A stretch of DNA of 64,000 nt, from NCBI GenBank assembly GCA_022226935.1, contig CP092081.1:254902-318901 (forward strand), written 5' to 3'. Below are positions 52,448 through 62,029 of the stretch, piece by piece; the stretch's first letter is position 1; each line of letters begins with the position of its first letter. The notes under the pieces were generated by a model. It saw nothing but the letters and a program-made list of their open reading frames with translations, was not told where the DNA came from and ran no database searches. Source of the stretch: Nitrospira sp. (lineage in GTDB: Bacteria > Nitrospirota > Nitrospiria > Nitrospirales > Nitrospiraceae). Position numbers and translations under genes: made by a program.

Positions 52448-53687
52448 GCGTGATCTGCTTGACGACCGTTTCTGCCTCGATCTCCGACATCCCAGTGTAG
52501 AGCGGTAGCAGCAGCACCGAATCTCTCGCCCGTTCTGAGTCAGGCAGCGACCACTTGGCAGTGTACGCAGTCTCCTGGTGTGCGTTCATAATCCCACGGC
52601 GAGTGGAAATCTCCGCGTCGAGCAGGCGCTGCATCAAGGCGTCGCGGCTCACTGGAGCCCGATCGAGCACCCTGACCGGGAAGCTCTGCCAATTCGTCCT
52701 GCAGTCGACAGGCTCCTGAGGCGGCTCAAGCCACGGCACTTCCTTCAAGGTACAAAAGTAGAATTCGGCAATCTTTCTCCGTCCCTCCAGGAAACCTGGC
52801 AATCTCTTGAGCTGTTCGATGCCTATGGCGGCCTGAACATCAGTCATCCGGTAATTGAATCCGGTCGTGACATACTCCTCGAAAATGACCGTACGCGAGT
52901 GATGCCTCACCGTATCGGGCACACTCATGGCATGCTGGCGGAGAAGACGGAATTTCGCATCGTATTCGGGATTGCTCGTCGTAATCATCCCGCCGTCCCC
53001 CGTCGCGACGAGCTTCCGCGGATGAAACGAAAAACACGCGACGTCGCCGTGCGGTTTGCCGATCTTTTCCCACACGCCTGCGATGTTGACTTCACTTGCG
53101 ATCGCGCAGGCCGCATCTTCGACCACCGGGAGGTGAAATTTCTTGGCGAGAGAGAGGATGGAGGTCATATCGCACGGCATCCCCATTTGATGCACCGGCA
53201 TGATCGCAGCGACGCGTCCGAGGGAGTCGTTGTGCGGCGGTTTCTTTCCGCCTATGAAGTGCGTCAGCGGCGATTCTCCGACGGCGAGCCGGGACAAGTC
53301 CCGGTAATACAGCTGACCATCCCGCACTTCACAGGCGTCACACAGGCATCTTTTCAGATCTTCTGCCGACATATTGTAGGTCTGCGGATCGATGTCGACG
53401 AAGATCGGCTCTGCCTGACAATACCGGATGGCATTTGCGGTGGCGATGAACGAGTGGCTGACCGTGATGACCACATCTCCCGGCTTGACGCCGACAGCAA
53501 GCAGCGCGAGATGCAGAGCAGTGGTGCAACTTGATACGGCGCAAGCGTGCGGCGCGCCGACGTACGCAGCGAAGGCTTCTTCAAATTGTTTGACCTTCGG
53601 ACCCTGGGTAAGCCACCCGGAGAGAATCACTTCCCTGACGGCGGCGGCTTCTTCTTCCCCGAGGAATGGTTTCGCAATCGGAATCAT
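52440..53687 (-). CDS. DegT/DnrJ/EryC1-type sugar aminotransferase
   Basis: A 415-residue PLP-dependent aminotransferase for nucleotide-activated keto sugars. It begins 'IPIAKPFLGEEEAAAVREVI', and the PLP lysine is in 'CFSFHPRKLVATGDGGMITT'. The long insertion 'VGESPLTHFIGGKKPPHNDS' in the middle is not usual for PglE/PseC relatives. Coupling to the NeuD-like acetyltransferase gene points to an N-acetylated amino sugar. It differs clearly from the second DegT gene at 55977-57188. Confidence 0.92.
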   Translation of the reverse strand: MIPIAKPFLGEEEAAAVREVILSGWLTQGPKVKQFEEAFAAYVGAPHACAVSSCTTALHLALLAVGVKPGDVVITVSHSFIATANAIRYCQAEPIFVDIDPQTYNMSAEDLKRCLCDACEVRDGQLYYRDLSRLAVGESPLTHFIGGKKPPHNDSLGRVAAIMPVHQMGMPCDMTSILSLAKKFHLPVVEDAACAIASEVNIAGVWEKIGKPHGDVACFSFHPRKLVATGDGGMITTSNPEYDAKFRLLRQHAMSVPDTVRHHSRTVIFEEYVTTGFNYRMTDVQAAIGIEQLKRLPGFLEGRRKIAEFYFCTLKEVPWLEPPQEPVDCRTNWQSFPVRVLDRAPVSRDALMQRLLDAEISTRRGIMNAHQETAYTAKWSLPDSERARDSVLLLPLYTGMSEIEAETVVKQITHV

Positions 53688-53824
53688 CTGCTTCGTCCCT
53701 CAGCGATAAGGTTGGTTCGCATTGCGAGAGGCGCTGTTTACAATTTCGAATCCGTTCAACGCGCTCTCGCTTCAACACCCTACACCCCTACTGGCCCTTC
53801 ATCTGAACGGCCTCCGCCATGACG

Positions 53825-54802
53825 CTAGACTGCGGCTTCCTTGGCGGCCAGCACGTCTTTTCGCCAGGCGATCAGGCGCCTCAGCCCCTCTTCCACACTC
53901 ACCTTTGCCTTGAAGCCGAGGAGGTCTTCCGCTTTCTTGGTATCGGCCAGTCTCCTCGGAACCGGATTCACTGAACGCGCAGGGAGAAACTCGGGCTTGA
54001 GAGCAGAGCCCGTGACGTTGAGGACAGCCGTAAGGAGACCCAGGAGGCTCGTCTCGGTTCCACTGGCAACGTTGAACACCTCGTCGGTGATCTCGGACTC
54101 CATCGCGATAATATTGGCGTCGGTCACATCGTCGATATAGACAAGGTCCATCGTCTGGGAGCCGTCCCCGAAAATCAACGGCGGTTCTCCTGCGCCGATT
54201 CGATCGAGCCATCTGACGAGTACCTCCGTGTACCTGCCGTGAATATCCATGCGTGGCCCATAGACGTTGAAGTACCGCAAGGCGACGTACTGGATGCCGT
54301 ACATATCCGCGAATGAACGGGCCATCCCCTCCCCCGCCATTTTCGCCGTTCCATAGAGGGTCCGATTGTTGAAAGCATGATGATTTTCGCTGGTAGGAAA
54401 GACATCAGCCAACCCGTAGACGGAGGCCGAGGAGGCATAGACCAGCCTGCCGACTTTCTGCTCCGCCACCGTCTGGAGCACATTGTGGGTACCGACCAGC
54501 ATCACCTCCATCGCCTCCCGCGGGTTGTCAGCACAGGCGGTGATCCTCAATGCGGCCATATGAAAGACTCCGTCGACACCGGTTGCAAGCTCCCTCAACA
54601 AATCGAGATCGCGAATATCTCCCTTCACCAGCCTCACCCGACGATCCTTGAGTGCAGACTCGATATTGTGCATGCTTCCTCGCACAAAATTATCGAGCAG
54701 GATGATTTCGGAAGCCCCTTTCGCCAGGAGCCGATCCGTAATATGGGATCCCATCAAGCCGGCGCCGCCCGTAATCAAGAATCTGTGGTTTTTGATTTTC
54801 AT
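53825..54802 (-). CDS. NAD-dependent nucleotide-sugar epimerase/dehydratase
   Basis: A 325-residue extended short-chain dehydrogenase. The N-terminal motif is 'FLITGGAGLMGSHITDRLL' (GxxGxxG) and the active site is 'LYGTAKMAGEGMARSF' (YxxxK), with 'SASVYG' supplying the catalytic serine/threonine. Relatives include UDP-glucose 4-epimerase and UDP-glucuronate epimerase groups; the product cannot be decided. It lies between the two DegT genes, 137 bases from one and with a 62-base gap to the next gene. Confidence 0.92.
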   Translation of the reverse strand: MKIKNHRFLITGGAGLMGSHITDRLLAKGASEIILLDNFVRGSMHNIESALKDRRVRLVKGDIRDLDLLRELATGVDGVFHMAALRITACADNPREAMEVMLVGTHNVLQTVAEQKVGRLVYASSASVYGLADVFPTSENHHAFNNRTLYGTAKMAGEGMARSFADMYGIQYVALRYFNVYGPRMDIHGRYTEVLVRWLDRIGAGEPPLIFGDGSQTMDLVYIDDVTDANIIAMESEITDEVFNVASGTETSLLGLLTAVLNVTGSALKPEFLPARSVNPVPRRLADTKKAEDLLGFKAKVSVEEGLRRLIAWRKDVLAAKEAAV

Positions 54803-54864
54803 ACATCGTCCTCACGCCGCGGTTAGGGATTTACAATACCCCTCAAACCCAGCTACCTTTTCGT

Positions 54865-55899
54865 TTATCCTTCAGCCCTCTTAGCCGCCATAATCGCGCG
54901 CCAAAATCGGGCCATTTCCTTCGGCAACGGATGCCAATACCGCCCTTTATATCGGTCTCTTACATAGTCGAGGAATTCCTCATACAATGCCATCGGATAT
55001 TCTTCGAGCACGGTTCCGCCGCTGCCGTTCATATAATCGGGATGGGTAATCAACAGTGCCATCCCGCCTTTTTCAGCGATCCAATCGAGCTTGTTTTTCC
55101 AGATGTCGATGGTTTTTTCCTGCATCAAGACAAACAAGGTGAAATCCTGCGGGAGCGTGTATGGGAGCTCGATATACCCAGGCTGACCGTTACTTCCAGG
55201 GACCGCAAATGGAAAAATCGTTCCGACACCATCAGGCTGGGGTTCGAAAGGATCGGTGTCGAATGTCGAAGTGTCATATTCAATATTCAGCTTATGCATC
55301 CAATTGAGATTGTGGTGCATCGATGGAGAAACGAACCCGACAGCCCCCCACTCTTTCAAGTACTGATTGATTTGCTCTGCCTGCTGCGCAAACGACTGTT
55401 CAGTCGTAAAGAGCTTTCCGTCATGCTTGAGACCATGCACCCCCACTTCGAACCCCTTGCGCAGGAGATCCTGACGTAGGATCGCGGACACCTGATAATC
55501 TTTCGGCACGAAACTGAAGAGCGATCTGAAGCCTTTCCTCTCTTCGAGCTCCATCAATCCTCTGCACTTGTTTTGGCCTCTCGCGCCGTCTACGTCGTGC
55601 ATGAGCACCAATGCGAATTGATGTTGTTGCGGCCAGCCGGACCAGTTTTTCGGTCTTTTTCCGGCCCCTTGGTGAATGGGCCACAGGCCGGCACCAGCCA
55701 CGCGCTGTCTTTTGACGATTGCCCTTCTTACATAAATTTGTAAGGCCCTCGGCAGGAACGGTTTGATGTCATAAAACACTTTATTCCGGAGAAATCTGAT
55801 ATTTCCCGCCAGGCCGTTCCAGATTAGACGGATCTTTCTAGTTAGGCCTGACTGGTTATCCATCGACCATAACGCCTGCTTTTCAGAAGTACCACTCAT
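54865..55899 (-). CDS. Polysaccharide deacetylase-like protein
   Basis: A 344-residue protein with NodB-like features: 'FALVLMHDVDGARGQNKCRG' with the HDVD acidic pair, 'FEVGVHGLKHDGKL' supplying two histidines, and 'LLITHPDYMN' as the closing histidine motif. The first 90 residues are basic with no clear signal peptide. Such proteins remove N-acetyl groups from polysaccharides or lipid-linked sugars. It lies between the epimerase gene and the second DegT gene, about 80 bases from each. Confidence 0.8.
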   Translation of the reverse strand: MSGTSEKQALWSMDNQSGLTRKIRLIWNGLAGNIRFLRNKVFYDIKPFLPRALQIYVRRAIVKRQRVAGAGLWPIHQGAGKRPKNWSGWPQQHQFALVLMHDVDGARGQNKCRGLMELEERKGFRSLFSFVPKDYQVSAILRQDLLRKGFEVGVHGLKHDGKLFTTEQSFAQQAEQINQYLKEWGAVGFVSPSMHHNLNWMHKLNIEYDTSTFDTDPFEPQPDGVGTIFPFAVPGSNGQPGYIELPYTLPQDFTLFVLMQEKTIDIWKNKLDWIAEKGGMALLITHPDYMNGSGGTVLEEYPMALYEEFLDYVRDRYKGRYWHPLPKEMARFWRAIMAAKRAEG

Positions 55900-55976
55900 G
55901 CTTTCATCTTAAGCCGGGAAACACACCACCAGTTATCAGGAGCCACAGCGTTGTCACGTAAGGAAAGCCGACTTCC

Positions 55977-57188
55977 TTACCTCAGTCCGTTGCTATTGAC
56001 CAATGCAAGAGACTTGAGGACTTCGGATACCACACGCTCCTGTTGGCTAATGGTCAACCCCGGGAACATGGGCAAAGACAAAATCTCTAAGGCCGCCTTC
56101 TCGGCTACCGGGAAATCACCGACATGATAACCAAGTCCCTCATAGGCTTTTGTCAGGTGCAGGGCGATCGGATAGTGGATTCCTGTGCCGATGCCGGCCT
56201 CGTCCAATCGTTTTTGGAGAAGGGCCCGCTCGGCCACCCTCACCACATACAAGTGGTAGACCGAACGTGACCACTCCGGTTGATGAGGCAGCGTGACTTC
56301 AGCTTCTGCCCCGGCAAACAGTTTGTTGTAACGCTCCGCCGCTTCTCTACGCTGTTCATTCCATGTCTTCAAATGACGCAGTTTGACTCGCAGGAAGCCG
56401 GCCTGAATGGCATCAAGCCGGCCGTTGTATCCTTCAACATCGTGAAAATACTTCTTCGATTGACCATGGTCGCGCAGAAGACGGCAGGTTTGTGCCAGCT
56501 GCTCGTCGTCCGTCGTTATTGCCCCAGCCTCTCCACAGGCGCCCAAATTCTTGCCAGGATAAAAGCTGAACGCGGCCGCATGGCCCATGGAGCCGGCCTT
56601 GCGCCACCGGTTTTCCTTTTGAGAAAAATACTCCGCGCCCTGGGCCTGACAGGCATCTTCGATAACTTTGAGGTTGTATTGATTCGCGAGATCCAGAATG
56701 GCGTCCATATCGGCCATCTGCCCATAGAGATGTACCGGAACGAGGGCCGTGACAGGATGGCCTGTTCCTTTGTGGACTGCACGCCCGCCCTTCGAATCCC
56801 ATGTGCACCTGTCCTCCAGGTACTGGCGCAACTTCGCCGGATCCATGGTGTAGGTTTGTTCGTCGATGTCGACAAAATCCGGCCGTCCGCCAGCTTGGGA
56901 AATTGCCTCAGTCGTGGCGATAAAGGTATTGGGAACCGTGAGCACAATGTCGCCGGATCGTGTGCCTGCGGCTATGAGGGCAAACCGCAAGGCATCCGTG
57001 CCGCTGCCCACGCCCACAGAGCATCGCGATTCGCAAAACTTGGCAAAGTCCTGCTCGAACCCCTGGACCATCGGCCCGCCGATGAATCCGGCAGTGCTCA
57101 GCGCCGTCCTGAGAATTGCAACGAGCTCTTCCTCCAGTTCCTGATGGACCGTGACGAGATCAAGAAACGGAATTTTTTCGTTACTCAT
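55977..57188 (-). CDS. DegT/DnrJ/EryC1-type sugar aminotransferase
   Basis: A 403-residue PLP-dependent aminotransferase. It starts 'IPFLDLVTVHQELEEELVAI' and has the PLP lysine in 'AFSFYPGKNLGACGEAGAIT'. The pattern is close to WbpE/FdtB-type enzymes that aminate 3-keto sugars. Its stop-start overlap with the hexapeptide gene (eight bases) and the WlbA-like dehydrogenase at 31898-32971 support a route to a 2,3-diamino uronic acid or a 3-amino-3,6-dideoxyhexose. Which of the two cannot be decided. Confidence 0.93.
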   Translation of the reverse strand: MSNEKIPFLDLVTVHQELEEELVAILRTALSTAGFIGGPMVQGFEQDFAKFCESRCSVGVGSGTDALRFALIAAGTRSGDIVLTVPNTFIATTEAISQAGGRPDFVDIDEQTYTMDPAKLRQYLEDRCTWDSKGGRAVHKGTGHPVTALVPVHLYGQMADMDAILDLANQYNLKVIEDACQAQGAEYFSQKENRWRKAGSMGHAAAFSFYPGKNLGACGEAGAITTDDEQLAQTCRLLRDHGQSKKYFHDVEGYNGRLDAIQAGFLRVKLRHLKTWNEQRREAAERYNKLFAGAEAEVTLPHQPEWSRSVYHLYVVRVAERALLQKRLDEAGIGTGIHYPIALHLTKAYEGLGYHVGDFPVAEKAALEILSLPMFPGLTISQQERVVSEVLKSLALVNSNGLR

Positions 57189-57822
57189 GATTGCCTCGTG
57201 GTTCTAGGTATCGCAACACTTTTCCGGGGTTACCGACAACAATGGCATTTGCAGGTACGCTTCTGGTCACGACGGCGCCGGCGCCAATCAATGCGTTCTC
57301 TCCGATCACCACATTCGACAGGATGGTCGCGCCAGATCCGATCGACACACCTCGTTTCACCAGCGTGACTTCGACCTTCCAATCCGCTTCTGTCTGGAGC
57401 GCACCGGTCGCACAAGTCGCACGAGGCAATGAGTCATTCACGAATGTGACGTTATGCCCGACGAATACCTCATCTTCGATCGTGACACCTTCACAGATGA
57501 AAGTATGACTTGATATTTTGCACCGCCGGCCGACTTTCGCATTCTTCTGAATCTCGACAAACGCGCCGACCTTTGTCTCATCACCCACTTCACAACCATA
57601 GAGGTTGATGAACTTCGAAAACTTTACATTGGTTCCGACCTTCACATCCGCCGCAATGCAGAGGTGGCCATTGGCTTGAACTGCGCTGCCGTTTGAGCGC
57701 ACAACCTGTACAACATTCCTGAGCAGCGACCTCGCCTGCGGTTTGACCGCCCCTCGTTTGAGCTTCTGTTTATCAAGAGCCACACCATTTCCTGCACGTA
57801 CCGTCTTTTTTTTCACGATCAC
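57181..57822 (-). CDS. Left-handed beta-helix N-acyltransferase, WbpD-like
   Basis: A 213-residue acyltransferase built of hexapeptide repeats: 'VKVGTNVKFSKFINLYGCEV', 'DETKVGAFVEIQKNAKVG' and 'FVGHNVTFVNDSLPRA', the last being a WbpD/WlbB signature. It ends 'SVPANAIVVGNPGKVLRYLE'. WbpD acetylates UDP-2-acetamido-3-amino-uronate. A 39-residue basic N-terminal tail is not part of the fold. It is translationally coupled to the DegT gene below it. Confidence 0.92.
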   Translation of the reverse strand: MIVKKKTVRAGNGVALDKQKLKRGAVKPQARSLLRNVVQVVRSNGSAVQANGHLCIAADVKVGTNVKFSKFINLYGCEVGDETKVGAFVEIQKNAKVGRRCKISSHTFICEGVTIEDEVFVGHNVTFVNDSLPRATCATGALQTEADWKVEVTLVKRGVSIGSGATILSNVVIGENALIGAGAVVTRSVPANAIVVGNPGKVLRYLEPRGNHE

Positions 57823-58106
57823 TCCAGCGGGTTATTCGTGATAGGAACCGCTACAAGGCCTTAGGGATGCGGTGACCTGGACCAGCAGTCCGGGACCGAC
57901 CGTCTCTTCTGAGGATGCATTTTTTGTTACGCCTGCGCGGGACAAGGGGCTTCGGCGAATCACTGTTTGAGGTGAAACCGGCTTAGCAGGAGGTCAAAAC
58001 AGAGGGGATTATCAGGCTCGAATCAGGCTGCCACAATTCCAGCATCCTGTATTCACTGCTACCTTATTGCAGGGAGCAACCAATCGCACAAAACCAACGG
58101 AACGGC

Positions 58107-60449
58107 TTATTTTGCTACCACTATTGAACGCTCTCTCCCATACGCCATGGGATACCCGTACATGTAATGCGGCATGCTTTGCAGCTCCACCGCATTGAGG
58201 ATGACCTGCTTTTCGATCGTCAGTCCCAGCGTGGTGAAGGCTCTCTGCATGATATGCTTTGGAGTGGCGCCAGCCCGAACCACCATAATGAGTACCTCTG
58301 CAAGGCTCGCCAGGATTCCCATGGTCGCGCTCGATAACACCGGCGGAGTGTTGATAATGATGTAATCGAAGTTGGTTCGAAGCCTCGGCAACATGGCTCT
58401 CAATTGCTGAATTCTTGTCAACTCATTCTGCTCCCCTCCCGATCCTCCCACAGACATGATGTAGCAGGGGGTCTCATCGATGGAAGAGAGGCAATCTGCC
58501 AGCAAGGCCTGGCCATCCAGCAAGTCGATCAGTCCTGATGGAGCGAACTTATTCACATACTGGTGAAGGGCCGGGCAGCGAAAATCGCAATCGATGAGCA
58601 GCGTCCTTTTCCCAAGGTCCCGGGCGATCGTGTAACCAAGATTCACGACCGTCGTGGTCTTGCCTTCCCCTTTCAACGCACTTGTGATTTCAATGACGGT
58701 TGACTCGCGGCCCTCCGTAGACAGGACCAATCTGGAGGCGGCCATGCGGTATTGCTCTGCGGCGATCGTGAACGGCTGCCATTTCGCGACAAGGCTCAGC
58801 TGCGGCGAGAGTGATGCCTTCCCTTTTCCTGAAGCTATCCGGGAAGGAGGGGTCTGACTCGTTTGCACCGCAGGCAGATGATCCAGAGCATCGCTGTTGG
58901 CGGGGGAGCTTTCGGCCAGCAAATTGTCCTTCAGTTGGTGAGCCATGCTGCCGAAATTCGGGATGACTGCCAGCACTCGCATTCCGGCCAACGTTTCAAC
59001 CTCTTCCCTTCTCTTGAATGTGGGATTCAGTTGATCGAGCCCTACCGCAAGCCCCACTCCAAGTCCAAATCCTCCGATCAGGCCCGCGATCATGATCAGC
59101 AATCGCTTGGGGCTATCGAGTTTCTGCGGTAAATTGGCCGGGTCCAGCACGCGGAACTGTTCGCCCTTTTGACGTTTTTCCAGGTTTCCCGCCACATGCG
59201 CATTCAAACGTTTATCCAGCAACGCCTGATAGTTCTTTTGCCTATTTTCATAATCACGCACGAGGATCATAACTTCCTGCTGTCTCGAGGGAGTCTGCTC
59301 CACGCGCTGCTCATATTCTTTTATGTGCTCCACAAGCCGTTGGCGGCGTTCCTTTATCGAAGACAGTTCGGCACTCAGGTCATTCCGCTGTTTCGTCAGT
59401 TCTCTCAAATAGGGGTCGAATGCCTTAGCCGCGTCCCCTCTCTTCTCATCAGGAAGGTCTCCATATTTCTCCGCCAGTTGCTTCTTAACACTGATGATTT
59501 CCTGCTTAACCTCGCCGATATCCGGATAGGTTTCTTTCCATTCTGCCATCAGACTCGTAAGACGCCGCTCCAACTCTCGCAGTCTCGCTACGAGCGGATC
59601 CATGCCGGCATGAGTTGACGACGGGCTACCGGAATCTGTGCGGGTGGTTCCACTCGCCTCATACTCCTTGATCGATTTCTCCACGATGCCCAGCCTATCC
59701 GTTTGGGCATGAAGCAGATCATCCGTCGCCGTGAGCTCCGATTGCAGGCGATCGAGCGCCCGGAGGTTTGCCTCCATCTGTTCCGGCAACAGGCCCATAT
59801 ACTTTGTCTTATAGTGGCTGATCGCTTCTTCTTGTGCCTCCAAGGCTTTCTTAGCATCAAGCAGTTCTTGTTCCAAAAATTCCGATACTCCCACGACAAG
59901 CTGTTCACGGACCTTTACATTCTCTTCAATGAACAATGAGGCGAGGTTCGCCGTCACTTTCATGGCTGTAGTCGGATCTTCGTGGGCAAAGGAAATCGTC
60001 ACGGCCTCGATGCTTTTCCCGGTCGCTCCCGCGGTTCCAACCGTTTCCACCTTGATCGCTTTGCGCATTTTTTCAATGGCAGATTCCAAACCATCGCGTT
60101 GGACCTGTCCCTCATAGAGTTTAAACTCCTCTATGAGGTGCCCCAGGAGAGTTCGGCTCATCACTTGTTGCTGGATCATCGTCAAGCGCTGCTCGACGCT
60201 AGCTCCACCGATCCCCTTGACGTAGTCATCGGGAATCTTCTGATTCTCAATCAGAATCAAGGTGCTCGAGCGATAACTTTTAGGCAGAACCAGGCATAAC
60301 ACCGCGGCGATCATTACCCCGGCTAAAACCGAACCAATCACAAGCCATTTTCTCCGAACGATGATGGCCCAATACTCTTGGATCATCACCGATACCGGTT
60401 CCCCGGGCTCGACACGCTGGACTGGTTTCAAAGGTTGGTTCGTGTTCAC
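58107..60449 (-). CDS. wzc: Wzc-like tyrosine autokinase and chain-length regulator
   Basis: A 780-residue inner-membrane protein. An N-terminal Wzz domain is anchored by a helix near 'WLVIGSVLAGVMIAAVLCLV'. A long periplasmic coiled coil and a GNVR-like region follow ('DPANLPQKLDSPKRLLI' into the second helix). The C-terminal BY-kinase has Walker A 'SALKGEGKTTTV', 'RTLLIDCDFRCP' and 'DYIIINTPPV'. The tail carries four closely spaced tyrosines at 762, 764, 766 and 770, the usual autophosphorylation cluster. It controls polymer length and export with the SLBB proteins. Confidence 0.94.
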   Translation of the reverse strand: MNTNQPLKPVQRVEPGEPVSVMIQEYWAIIVRRKWLVIGSVLAGVMIAAVLCLVLPKSYRSSTLILIENQKIPDDYVKGIGGASVEQRLTMIQQQVMSRTLLGHLIEEFKLYEGQVQRDGLESAIEKMRKAIKVETVGTAGATGKSIEAVTISFAHEDPTTAMKVTANLASLFIEENVKVREQLVVGVSEFLEQELLDAKKALEAQEEAISHYKTKYMGLLPEQMEANLRALDRLQSELTATDDLLHAQTDRLGIVEKSIKEYEASGTTRTDSGSPSSTHAGMDPLVARLRELERRLTSLMAEWKETYPDIGEVKQEIISVKKQLAEKYGDLPDEKRGDAAKAFDPYLRELTKQRNDLSAELSSIKERRQRLVEHIKEYEQRVEQTPSRQQEVMILVRDYENRQKNYQALLDKRLNAHVAGNLEKRQKGEQFRVLDPANLPQKLDSPKRLLIMIAGLIGGFGLGVGLAVGLDQLNPTFKRREEVETLAGMRVLAVIPNFGSMAHQLKDNLLAESSPANSDALDHLPAVQTSQTPPSRIASGKGKASLSPQLSLVAKWQPFTIAAEQYRMAASRLVLSTEGRESTVIEITSALKGEGKTTTVVNLGYTIARDLGKRTLLIDCDFRCPALHQYVNKFAPSGLIDLLDGQALLADCLSSIDETPCYIMSVGGSGGEQNELTRIQQLRAMLPRLRTNFDYIIINTPPVLSSATMGILASLAEVLIMVVRAGATPKHIMQRAFTTLGLTIEKQVILNAVELQSMPHYMYGYPMAYGRERSIVVAK

Positions 60450-60484
60450 ATCGACTCCACAATGCTCAACAGGCCCTCCATGCT

Positions 60485-61114
60485 CTACGGCACCACGACG
60501 ACGTCACCGGTTTTAAGCTGGAAATTTCTGATTTCCCCGTCTCCCGACATCAAATCATCATACCGGACCGGGATTCTCATCTCTTTGGACTTGCCATCCG
60601 GTGTCACCACTGTCCGGAGCACTTGAATCTTGTTCCAGCCAGCGTAAGGGGCAAAGCCCCCTGCCACAGCAACGGCCTGCAGTACGGTGGCATGTGATTT
60701 GAGCTGATACTTCCCCGGCTTCGTCACTGATCCTAAGACATAGACGTAGTAACTATTGACCTCTTTGACGCGGACCGTGACTGAGGGGTTTTCCTTGAAT
60801 TCTTTCAGCCGCTCCGTAATGTGAGCAGCCAATTGATTGGCGGTCCGGCCACTGGCGACCACCTCGCCGATCAGCGGCATCGAAATCTTTCCGTCAGGCC
60901 TGATAATTTCTTCCTTTTGGGTCAGATCTTGATTTCGCCACACCGCGATTTCAAGCACGTCCTCGGGCCCCAGCAGGAAATCCTTCTGCGCACTGTTGGC
61001 CTCCTCGATGATTTCCGACGATAACCCGTGGCCACAGCCGGCCACAGCGATCAGCAGGGCCGACACCAACATTCTCCCAATCGCCCATGTGCTGCGGGGC
61101 GCCCTCCTATTCAT
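60485..61114 (-). CDS. Polysaccharide export lipoprotein, SLBB/Wza-like
   Basis: A 209-residue outer-membrane-associated protein. Its signal peptide ends in a lipobox (LIAVAGCGHG). The poly-export domain follows ('FLLGPEDVLEIAVWRNQDLT', 'IRPDGKISMPLIGEVVASG') with one SLBB domain ('YYVYVLGSVTKPGKYQLKSH'). The ATG overlaps the end of the next upstream gene, a paralogue, by four bases. It is about half as long as Wza, as in many PEP-CTERM-type loci. It would form or support the export channel with the Wzc-like protein. Confidence 0.92.
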   Translation of the reverse strand: MNRRAPRSTWAIGRMLVSALLIAVAGCGHGLSSEIIEEANSAQKDFLLGPEDVLEIAVWRNQDLTQKEEIIRPDGKISMPLIGEVVASGRTANQLAAHITERLKEFKENPSVTVRVKEVNSYYVYVLGSVTKPGKYQLKSHATVLQAVAVAGGFAPYAGWNKIQVLRTVVTPDGKSKEMRIPVRYDDLMSGDGEIRNFQLKTGDVVVVP

Positions 61115-61776
61115 GGGGTGAGCACCATGTTTTCAGATGGTACGACGATTTGGTCTCCACGCCGCAGTTCAATATTCTGGACGGTTCCATCGCGCAACAC
61201 GATATCGTCGTAGCTGGCTTTGATTTTTATTTGCTGACCGTCTTTTCCGAACCGGAACACCACAATCTTGTTCCGCGCCGCCGTTGGTGTAAGACCGCTG
61301 GCAAGGGTGATCGCTTGCAACAACGTGGTCTTGATCTTTAACGGATACTTGCCTGGCTTGGTGACTTCTCCTAGTACATAAATGGCATAACTGTTCACTT
61401 CTTTCACGACAATAGATACCTGCGGATTCTCTTTGTACTCTTTCAACTTGGCGGAAATATCTCCGGCCAGCTGGCTCGCCGTTTTTCCCATCGCAGAAAC
61501 ATCACCAATGAGGGGAAGCGAAATTTTTCCATCCGGACGTACCGTTACGATCTTGGAGAGATCGGTACTCCGCCACACGGTAATGTCCAACACATCTTCC
61601 GGACCGAGAAGATAGTCGGTCGTGACCCCAAGGGACAATCGCTCGGTTGTGACGCCGAGTGACAATTCTGAGGCTTGTTCGTCCGAGGAAAGCCCCTTGT
61701 CAGCTGCCTCTGGGCCCGCTACCGGTTGCCAAAGCAGTAGCGCGCCAAGAGCCACAATTATTACCCGTCTTTTCAT
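61111..61776 (-). CDS. Polysaccharide export protein, SLBB type (paralogue)
   Basis: A 221-residue exported protein very similar to the next gene, with a cleavable-type signal peptide (MKRRVIIVALGALLLWQPVA, no lipobox). The poly-export domain includes 'YLLGPEDVLDITVWRSTDLS' and 'VRPDGKISLPLIGDVSAMG', and one SLBB domain follows. The start at 61776 follows GGAG by six bases. A short in-frame duplication (LSLGVTT twice) sits just before the domain. It begins the export part of the operon, below the IS3 orfA-like gene. Confidence 0.9.
   Translation of the reverse strand: MKRRVIIVALGALLLWQPVAGPEAADKGLSSDEQASELSLGVTTERLSLGVTTDYLLGPEDVLDITVWRSTDLSKIVTVRPDGKISLPLIGDVSAMGKTASQLAGDISAKLKEYKENPQVSIVVKEVNSYAIYVLGEVTKPGKYPLKIKTTLLQAITLASGLTPTAARNKIVVFRFGKDGQQIKIKASYDDIVLRDGTVQNIELRRGDQIVVPSENMVLTP
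61622..61680. repeat. Short direct duplication inside the SLBB gene
   Basis: Two diverged copies of about 18-20 bases lie next to each other (GTGACCCCAAGGGACAAT and GTGACGCCGAGTGACAAT). They encode LSLGVTT twice just in front of the poly-export domain. The unit is seven codons plus a short spacer. Confidence 0.7.
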
Positions 61777-62029
61777 CGAAGACTCCAACTCATTCTCGCG
61801 TCGTTCATTCACTCACTATGTGGCCACGGAAAAGCTCGTAATTCTTAGCCTTTGTTCGACAGTCTCAATGGACATGACGTGTGTTCCGCTATGAAACTCA
61901 TTAAGGTCATACTCGTATCTTTTGTACTGTGCGTCCAATTCCGGCACTAATATGGCACATGACGCGATACCAGCCTATTGTGCAAGAATGCACTTCTCCC
62001 AGCAACCTGCTTGCCGAAGCCGACGTTGG

